DNA of 13,828 nucleotides from assembly GCA_003990745.1 (NCBI GenBank), contig RBNI01004568.1, positions 1 through 13,828 of the forward strand, read 5' to 3'. The stretch comes from Jimgerdemannia flammicorona (taxonomy: Eukaryota; Mucoromycota; Endogonomycetes; Endogonales; Endogonaceae). Below are positions 8,447 through 13,828 of this stretch, in pieces (the stretch's first letter is position 1; every line of letters starts with the position of its first letter). A program made the translations under genes and the position numbers. Under the pieces are notes generated by a model, which saw only the letters and a program-made list of their open reading frames with translations, was not told where the DNA came from and searched no databases.

Positions 8447-9298
8447 GTTGTTTACTGGAGGCAGTTGGACTACTGGTAGTGGTGTTACTGATACTACTTG
8501 AGGTACTGGTGCAGAGTGTGATGGGGTTCTTTGGGTCTGTGTAAGTTGCTGGAGTAATAGTTGTGGATCAGGGGTAAGGGCTTAATAGATAGCTGTCTGT
8601 TGCTGTGTAGGTGTGTTTTGTCCTGATGGAGGTACATCTCCTTCGGTAGTGTATCCAGGATCGAATTCACTGAGATACTTCTCCTCTTCTTTGGTTTGGT
8701 CCCCATGTACTTGGGTTTGCTCGGCGTCAAAGTAGACAGAATCAGTTGTATATCTGATTTCAAATGGACTTAATTCAAAGTCAAGTTCTGGTTCAGTATT
8801 GATTTCAGATTCAGGTAGGGTTGTAGCAGGGCCTGCTTCAGGTTTGGGATCAGATAGTTGATAAAGGGTTTCTCTTGCTTCTTCTTTAAGAATATGGTGG
8901 GCCTTGCTGTTCTGGAATCAGTAGTATAATGCGTTCTTGGTTCTGGTATGGTGAAAGTCAGTAGAGTTGAGCCACTTGGCTACAGAGGCTTGGGCTTCAT
9001 GAGGAACTAAGACTAGAAAGACTGCTGCTGGTTGTCCTAGGTCACTCGGGTTTGTGGAGCTGACAAAACTCTTGTTGAGAAGAGTAAAGAAGGCTTCTAT
9101 AAGACCTTCTTCATCTTGACTTGCTGGGTGTAGGGCAAGAAGTTCGGTGAATAGGGTTTCGCCTATTTGCTAGTTTAATTGGAGTACTTCTTTCTTTGAA
9201 TGAAGTTTGTCCCCAAATTGTCCTTGTATGTCAGGTTCAATTCTCTCCAGATTGTCAGATAGTTCAGAATAAATTCCAGTTCAGAAATTGGGCTTTAT
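8447..9298 (-). pseudogene. Gag N-terminal extension or separate leader ORF without ATG
   Basis: The gag frame continues upstream of ATG 8446 for about 284 codons with only three stops here (TAG 9170-9172, TGA 8918-8920, TAA 8582-8584) and a fourth close to the likely start (TGA 9281-9283). All are explicable by C-to-T change. The predicted text looks protein-like: VFLVLVPHEAQASVAKWLN, then an acidic stretch (PESEINTEPELDFELS) and a Gln/Pro-rich linker into MANQQ. I recognise no domain. No in-frame ATG is present. The ATA at 9296-9298 could be a decayed ATG, since its other strand reads TA where CA would restore it. Alternatives are splicing from an LTR exon or non-AUG initiation. Confidence 0.5.
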
Positions 9299-9371
9299 AC
9301 TAACTTGTAGGAATTCGCAGAGGGTTTGTAGCGGAGTAAGGAAGCGTCTTGAAGCGGAATTGGATTGTAAA

Positions 9372-9383
9372 CTGCTGCTACCA
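9372..9383 (-). other. Primer-binding site, tRNA-iMet type
   Basis: Three bases (ACT) after the 5' LTR end, the minus strand reads TGGTAGCAGCAG. TGGTAGC is complementary to the 3' end of initiator methionine tRNA (GCUACCA), the common primer of Ty3/Gypsy elements. The further match depends on the host's acceptor stem, which cannot be checked here. Confidence 0.75.
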
Positions 9384-9743
9384 AGTTGTCAGATAGTTAC
9401 TTTTTAGGATAACTATTACGTAGTTCTGGAAGGATTTCTGGAAGTTCTGGATATTCTGGAAGACCGTTTTCTTATGGTCAAGATCAATTTCGTATGGAGT
9501 ATGTCCTCTACGCTTATTGATTTCAAGATCGGGTTGACATCTCAACCAAAGTCCTTTCTTGGACTAGTTCTGGATGTTCAGGATTTTCCGTATTTCAGGA
9601 AGTTCAAGAAACTAAGACCAGCTTAGTTGAATTGGTGTATCGCTGCAGACAATACCCAATTAGGAAATTTCATGATGGGGTTAGGAGTAGGACCTAACAG
9701 GGAGCGGATTTACTTAAGAGTAGTTTGTGGGTTATTAAATAGA

Positions 9744-9749
9744 TTTATT
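9744..9749 (-). terminator. AATAAA signal in 5' LTR
   Basis: Minus-strand AATAAA, about 120 bp after TATAAATA. It is conserved in all three LTRs. Genomic transcripts starting in this LTR would have to read through it. Confidence 0.45.
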
Positions 9750-9867
9750 CGCTATTCATGATATTGCTATACTAGGAGTAGTTTGTGTGAAGGGGTATTG
9801 TGGGGAAGTGTTCAGGAGTTGTGTTCGGATTGTTCAGGTCTAAGATTCTGAGGTCTGGGGGAGGGGG

Positions 9868-9875
9868 TATTTATA
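9868..9875 (-). promoter_or_regulatory. TATAAATA box, candidate genomic RNA promoter in 5' LTR
   Basis: The box lies between the LTR reading frame (stop at 10065) and the primer site. A C-rich run follows. Transcription from here would make an RNA that starts about 450-490 bases before the primer site and covers gag-pol. The octamer is identical in all three LTRs. Confidence 0.55.
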
Positions 9876-9943
9876 CTAGTAAGGGGCTATCTGGACTATG
9901 CTAGATATGGATGTAGCACTAAGTGCTTTGCTGAGTTGGAATG

Positions 9944-10034
9944 CAGTCACGTAGTACAAGAGTAATCTGACATATTAAGAGATCATCTGACTGCTGAGTC
10001 AGTTCACAGTCACGTCATACAAGGCTAATCTAAC
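9944..10034. repeat. 28-bp direct repeat pair with TGAGTCA, 5' LTR
   Basis: Units at 9944-9971 and 10007-10034 share CAGTCACGT and TACAAG cores. TGAGTCA is at 9995-10001. On the minus strand the second unit contains TGACGTGAC, a CRE/ATF-like site. This copy keeps CpGs that are lost in the left LTR's second unit. Confidence 0.5.
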
Positions 10035-10064
10035 TATACTACAACTGTTAGACTATTTATAGGT

Positions 10065-11162
10065 TTAGGCGCTGTCTGGATAGTCTTCGATGACATCACT
10101 ATCGATTGCATCATCTCAGAAGAAGTAGTCGTCTAGGAAGAGTGGTTTGTGGATTACTTCTCCTTGTTCGCTGAGGTAATAATACATTGGAACTTCATCT
10201 CTGTCCCATAGGATAGCATCGTCTGTCTCATATGCTAGATAAGATGTTGGTGGGCAAAGGAGGGGTGTATTGTCCTCACTTTCATCAGATTCGCTGTCTG
10301 CATACCTTCTATAGGTTATAGCACTATGAGTCGCGGGGTTATAGTAAGCTGGCGGTTGTGGTTCATGTTGCTCATACTCAGGTAGTAGAGTTGTTGGTTC
10401 AATCTTGAGGGTTGTCTGGAGGTACAGGTTGTGTTCTCCAGTCTCTTCATTGTAGTTGAAGTAATCGGGGGTAAATGCAGATTAGTATTCATGCCAGTGG
10501 TCATTGTCCCAATAAGTCTCGTATGTAGTTATGAACTGTTGTAAGTTCATTGGCAAGGTTGGCGGTGTGATCAGAGTTGGTAGAGATCCTTGGCTTGAGG
10601 TCATGTTGGCGTCAGAGGGATCATTGTCTTCTGCTTCATCTTCGTCGAAGTTGATTACATTGTAGACATCCTTCATGGTGTATCCAACTTGGGGCATTTG
10701 CAGGATGTAGTTGTCAGGATGCGGGAAGGTTCTGTCAGTGGTCTGAACGTATTCGAGATACTTGTGGTTGAGTTCTTGTATTATGTCATCGATTTGGCCA
10801 TAGGACAGAGTAGCAACCATTTCGCTGATAGTAACTTGGAGGCGGGGAATAAAGGTGCTGTACTTATAGAAGAGTTCTCGGTGTTTGCGAGCGATGAGCT
10901 TCTGGTGTTGAGACATTTGGGTAATGTCTGTATCATGGTAGTGTTCAACCATATCTTCTAGGAGGCGGCCGATCTGGTAGTAGCTTGAGATTTGTCCAAT
11001 CCGGTGGGCCTCGTTAAGCATGTTCAGGACATTCCATCGGGCTTCCATGAAGTAGAGGGGTGCGAGGCTATGGATATTCATGAGGGGCAGAGGGGGTGTG
11101 GCTTGGTTGACAATGGCATTCCAAATGTTAGCGCGGATGCAGTTGTAGATCTTAGTGGTCAT
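10065..11162 (-). CDS. LTR-encoded ORF, 5' LTR copy (365 codons, two stops)
   Basis: The frame starts at ATG 11162 (context AACATGACC) and ends at TAA 10065-10067. It is interrupted by TAA at 10482-10484 (CAA in the other LTR) and TGA at 10116-10118 (CGA in the other LTR). I recognise no family. The N-terminal 150 residues look helical (YYQIGRLLEDMVEHYHD, HRELFYKYSTF, DDIIQELNHKYLEYV). The remainder is acidic and Tyr-rich (NFDEDEAEDNDPSD, YETYWDNDHW, DSESDESEDN) and probably disordered. No signal peptide or membrane segment is seen. It has the same sense as gag-pol, has its own upstream CCAAT/TATATA, and lies upstream of the genomic TATA. The placement recalls sag in the U3 of mouse mammary tumour virus; no sequence similarity to it is claimed. 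Confidence 0.65.
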
Positions 11163-11232
11163 GTTTGTGTGTTTTGGAAGTTGTGGTTGTTATTTGTTTT
11201 GGTTCTCTGTTTCGACACATCTCAGGACTCAG

Positions 11233-11257
11233 TATATATGCATCTGTTCTTGATTGG
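11233..11257 (-). promoter_or_regulatory. CCAAT and TATATA boxes upstream of the LTR ORF, 5' LTR
   Basis: CCAAT (11253-11257) lies just upstream of TATATA (11233-11238), and ATG 11162 is about 70 bp further on, giving a leader of roughly 40 bases. The motifs are identical in the left LTR. Confidence 0.45.
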
Positions 11258-11288
11258 TAAGATTCTGTTTGTGTGAATCTTGTATTCC

Positions 11289-11350
11289 ATGACTTCGTAT
11301 TGACTCAGCTTTGTGTGCTGTGACTTCTGTTTGACTCAGCTTTGTGATTG
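11289..11350. repeat. 31-bp tandem repeat with two TGACTCA sites, 5' LTR
   Basis: This is the right-LTR counterpart of 2725-2786. TGACTCA is present at 11301-11307 and 11332-11338, unchanged in both LTRs. The GTGATTTC-GTGGCTTG repeat follows. The repeats sit at the upstream end of U3, where enhancers of retroelements usually lie. Confidence 0.6.
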
Positions 11351-11451
11351 TACAGGTGATTTCCAGATTCGTTCAGAGGTCACGTGTGATTTCAGTGGCT
11401 TGTTAAGAGGGTGATGTGTGATTTCTATGGCTTGGAGGTTGTGCGCTTACA

Positions 11452-11456
11452 CGCCT
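11452..11456. repeat. Target-site duplication, right copy (CGCCT)
   Basis: An exact copy of 818-822, directly after the element's last base (11451). Confidence 0.93.
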
Positions 11457-13323
11457 GGGGAGGATGGACTGCCATGGGACTTCTGTAAGAAGATGGTCAA
11501 TATTTCTGGAGTTTTGGGTGAGATGGCTGCTCTCTGTGACCATGTCCTTCAGAGCGGTGAGTGGGTGGGGGAGCAGGATCTCGGGCTGGTGACCTTATTG
11601 TACAAAGACAAGGGGAGGAGAGAAGACTGGAAGAACTGGAGGCCGATCATGCTTCTGGACATGGACAGGAAGATGGTGACTAAGGTGATTGTCGTAAGGC
11701 TGCAGAGAGTTGCCCAATAGGTGCTGGGGGAGGAGCAGCGGGGCTTTATTAGAGGCAGACTTATAAGAGATGGGACTGCGTGGATTCATGGTGTGATTGA
11801 AGGGGCCCAGGCCTGTGGCCTAGATAGAAGGCTGGTCTTTCTGAACCAGGAGAAGGCCTATGACCATGTATGGCAGGTGTGGCTGGGCAAGGTATTGGAC
11901 TGAATTGGAGTTCTCCCAAGGTTTAGTGCCTCTATGTTGAGTCTGCTGAAGAGCAGTCGGGTAGCTCTGATGTGTAATGGTCACTGTGGGTGGGCATTTT
12001 CCTTGGGAAGAGGAGTTCCTCAGGGGGATCCTCTGTCCCCTATTCTTTATGCTCTTTCGCTAGAGCCATTGATGGATAGGATTCACCGGAAGGTGGCAGA
12101 GCTCTCTATATATGGTATAGTGTGGAAGGTGGGGGCCTTTGCTAATGATATGGTGGTTGGACTTGGGAATGTGACAGATGTAGCAGCCCTACAGGAGACA
12201 GTAGAATGGTATGAGGCCCACTCAGGGGTGAAGCTCAACTGGTATAAGTGTGAGACAATGGTGCTAGGGAATGGACTAGTGGGTGGGGATGTCATTAGAA
12301 CAATTGTTCCTACTGGTGAGGTGGTGCGGTATTTGGACATCTTCCTCTCTGTATACAGTTCTGTCTTGCCATGAGGGTGGTGGGAGAGCAGGGTGAACAT
12401 TTGGGGAGAGGCCCTTCAAGAATGGGGAGGTTGCCATATCTCTCTAGCAGGGCGAGTGTCAATTCTGAACGTTTACTGGTTCCCCAAGCTATGGTATATG
12501 GCATATTACCTCGACTTCCCAGCTTAGGTAGTGAAGAAGCTGATGAAGATGGCTAGGGATTGGATTTGGGCAGGGAGGAGGTCCCAGGTCAGTTGGGATA
12601 CTCTTGCGAGGCTGGTAGTCAGGGGAGGTCTTGGGCTGGTGAACTTTCCTAAGAGGCTGCACTGTTTGCGAGTCTGGTGGTTGAAAAGAGCTGTGGAATT
12701 GCAGGGCAGAAGTTGGGTGCCTCTGATGCAGAAGGTATGGGAGATGCGAACATCTCCTCAGGGGTCCTCCGGCGATCTGCTCTCTTTGGTGGGGCTTAAT
12801 AGAATTCGGCAGCTGCAGTTTAAGGGCTTTTGGTGGGGCGTAGCTGATAGAGCACACCAAATTGACCTGTGCTGGCAAAGCAATGAGGGGGAGGCAGTAT
12901 AGGGGCCAAATATGTGGCATTGGGATAGATTGCTCCTGGGGGGTGCACTACTTGCTATGTTCGATATTGGGGAGGGAGTAGAGTGCCAGCAGGGGCTTGG
13001 CCAGGATCTTTGGCCAAGTGGCTGGTAGGCAGCAGGGATCGGCAAGGAGTGGGACTGGGCTAGTATCTGGTCTTGGAGCACAGAGATATGAAGGTGGCTT
13101 CTCCCCAAGCTCTGGTGGTATAGTGGAGAATATTGTGGAGGAATATCATGCTGAATTTCCATACAGGGCATTTGGTGGAGGGTGGACAATTTGACTGTGA
13201 GGAGTGTTATGATGTTGGGAGAGCTGGGGGTCATGTACAGATGCCAGAACATTGGCTAGGAGAGTGCGAGATTTTGGGGGACTTTTGGGCTGAGATAGAG
13301 GATCGACTGGGTATGAGGCATAG
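11457..13323 (+). pseudogene. LINE ORF2 fragment: reverse transcriptase, thumb and CCHC finger
   Basis: The reverse transcriptase motifs are GEDGLPWDF, LVTLLYKDKGR, NWRPIMLLD, EEQRGFIRGRLI, LNQEKAYDHV, GVPQGDPLSPILY (about 12012-12050), FANDMVV (12138) and GVKLNWYKCE. Downstream are SLAGRVSILNVYWFPKLWY, WIWAGRR and RGGLGLVNFP blocks, as in LINE C-termini. A finger CX2C-X14-H-X4-C uses Cys at 13196 and 13205, His at 13250 and Cys at 13265. Stops occur at 11718, about 11901, 12372, about 12528 and 12900. The finger lies in another frame from the reverse transcriptase, so at least one indel falls around 12,900-13,130. The catalytic FADD is changed to FAND. The gene is dead, and its 3' end is cut by the LTR at 13324. 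Confidence 0.85.
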
Positions 13324-13828
13324 TGTAAGAGGGTTGCTTTTTAGGGTAACCGTTACGTAGTTCTGGAAGGGTTTTCTGGAAGTTCTGGATATTCTGGAAG
13401 ACCGTTTTCTTATGGTCAAGATCAATTTCGTATGGAGTACGTCCTCTACGCTTATTGATTTCAAGATCGGGTTGACGTCTCAACCGAAGTCCTTTTTCGG
13501 ACTAGTTCTGGATGTTCAGGATTTTCCGTATTTCAGGAAGTTCAAGAAACTAAGGCCAGCTTAGTTGAATTGGTGTATCGCTGCAGACAATACCCAATTA
13601 GGAAATTTCGTGATGGGGTTAGGAGTAGGACCTAACGGGAAGCGGATTTACTTAAGAGGGGTTTGTGGGTTATTAAATAGATTTATTCGCTATTCATGAT
13701 TTTGCTATACTAGGAGTAGTTGTGTGAAGGGTATTGTGGGAAAGTGCTCAGGAGTTGTGTTCGGATTGTTCAGGTCTGAGATTCTGAGGTCTGGGGGAGG
13801 GGGTATTTATACTAGTGAGGGGCTATCT
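13324..13828 (-). repeat. Third LTR of the same family, partial, running off the window
   Basis: From TGTAAGAGGG at 13324 the sequence aligns with the start of both other LTRs (18 of the first 22 bases match) and then continues closely to the window end. It carries the AATAAA (13682-13687) and TATAAATA (13804-13811). A few small indels relative to the other two copies show that it comes from a separate insertion or copy. It keeps several CpGs lost in the others. It ends before the LTR reading frame would begin. Whether it is a solo LTR or the 3' LTR of another complete element cannot be seen. Confidence 0.9.

Larger units (their letters stand above)
823..11451 (-). mobile_element. Complete Ty3/Gypsy chromovirus-type LTR retrotransposon with dUTPase and LTR-encoded ORF
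   Basis: The element is 10,629 bp long. Two LTRs of exactly 2,065 bp (823-2887 and 9387-11451) start with TG and end with CA and are flanked by a perfect 5-bp duplication. The internal region of 6,499 bp is on the minus strand. It runs from the primer site (9372-9383) through Gag, CCHC, dUTPase, protease, reverse transcriptase, RNase H, integrase and chromodomain to a polypurine tract (2889-2901). The domain order PR-RT-RH-IN-chromodomain places it in the chromovirus branch of Ty3/Gypsy. About 25 in-frame stops make this copy non-autonomous. I found no indel in the polyprotein frame and no gap between the LTRs. The dUTPase and the LTR reading frame are the unusual parts. Confidence 0.95.
9387..11451 (-). 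repeat. 5' LTR (right copy), 2,065 bp
   Basis: It has the same length and termini as 823-2887 with no alignment gap seen. It precedes the primer site and so is the 5' LTR. My reading of its parts, by motif, is U3 from 11451 to about 9840 (including the LTR reading frame), a short R region to about 9725 holding AATAAA, and U5 to 9387. A longer R, starting near the TATATA box, is the alternative. Confidence 0.95.
358..13323 (+). mobile_element. 5'-truncated, decayed LINE (non-LTR retrotransposon), interrupted at 823-11451
   Basis: The element is present as two pieces, 358-822 and 11457-13323, split by the LTR retrotransposon. Together they encode the region leading into a LINE ORF2 reverse transcriptase, the reverse transcriptase, the thumb/connection region and a C-terminal CCHC finger. 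No endonuclease domain and no ORF1 are seen, so the copy is 5'-truncated, as is usual after target-primed reverse transcription. The left end is approximate (about 345-358). The right end is lost where a third LTR begins at 13324, so no poly(A) tail or 3' terminus can be seen. The closest recognisable type is the fungal Tad-like group, a call from motif style only. Confidence 0.8.

Noticed and set aside
3314..9298. Alternative genetic code (TGA read as an amino acid) to explain the many TGA codons
   Set aside because: The TGA codons fall where Arg is expected (for example SD-R-D in integrase), not Trp. TAA and TAG stops also occur at Gln sites. Point decay explains all of them.
10689..10961. 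90-codon + strand frames opposite the LTR reading frame (also 2125-2397, 2428-2712, 10992-11276)
   Set aside because: They mirror the minus-strand frame's codon structure. The minus frame is longer, has matching promoter boxes and runs in the element's sense.
11418..11456. Start of the first right-hand LINE frame inside the LTR (ATG 11418)
   Set aside because: The bases before 11452 belong to the LTR. The LINE part begins after the target duplication, and the ATG is a chance fusion.
12083..12504. Minus-strand frames opposite the LINE reverse transcriptase
   Set aside because: They are shadows of the LINE coding strand with low-complexity Pro/Ser/His composition and no family motifs.

Overview
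The window is a nest of transposable elements, most likely from a filamentous fungus. The evidence is a fungal-type chromodomain Ty3/Gypsy element, a LINE whose reverse transcriptase has EKAYD and GVPQGDPLSP-type motifs, a tRNA-iMet-like primer site, and heavy CpG-to-TpG/CpA decay. The phylum cannot be fixed from sequence alone. No host gene was recognised.

Layout. Positions 1-357 are non-coding flank with a CCAAT box and a TATA box. From about 358 a 5'-truncated, decayed LINE (reverse transcriptase and C-terminal zinc-finger part only) runs on the + strand. At 822/823 it is split by a complete LTR retrotransposon lying on the minus strand (823-11451, 10,629 bp). The 5-bp target duplication CGCCT flanks this element at 818-822 and 11452-11456. 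The LINE resumes at 11457 in the frame expected if the insert plus one target copy is removed. At 13324 it is cut again by the start of a third LTR of the same family and orientation, which runs off the window.

The LTR retrotransposon has two LTRs of exactly 2,065 bp, a tRNA-iMet-type primer site (9372-9383), a polypurine tract (2889-2901) and one long minus-strand reading frame. In order the frame holds an N-terminal extension without ATG, Gag, a CCHC knuckle, a dUTPase domain, an aspartic protease, reverse transcriptase, RNase H, integrase and a C-terminal chromodomain. It has about 25 in-frame stops but no frameshift. Most stops are TGA, as expected from CGA-to-TGA change.

The most unusual part is the LTR itself. 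Each LTR carries, in the sense of the element, a 365-codon reading frame that matches no family I know. Each copy now has different lesions, so the parent element probably had it intact. A CCAAT/TATATA pair with two TGACTCA sites lies upstream of this frame. A second TATA (TATAAATA) and an AATAAA lie downstream. This suggests a mouse mammary tumour virus-like plan, with an accessory gene in U3 with its own promoter and the genomic promoter behind it. A tRNA-derived relic lies antisense between pol and the polypurine tract.
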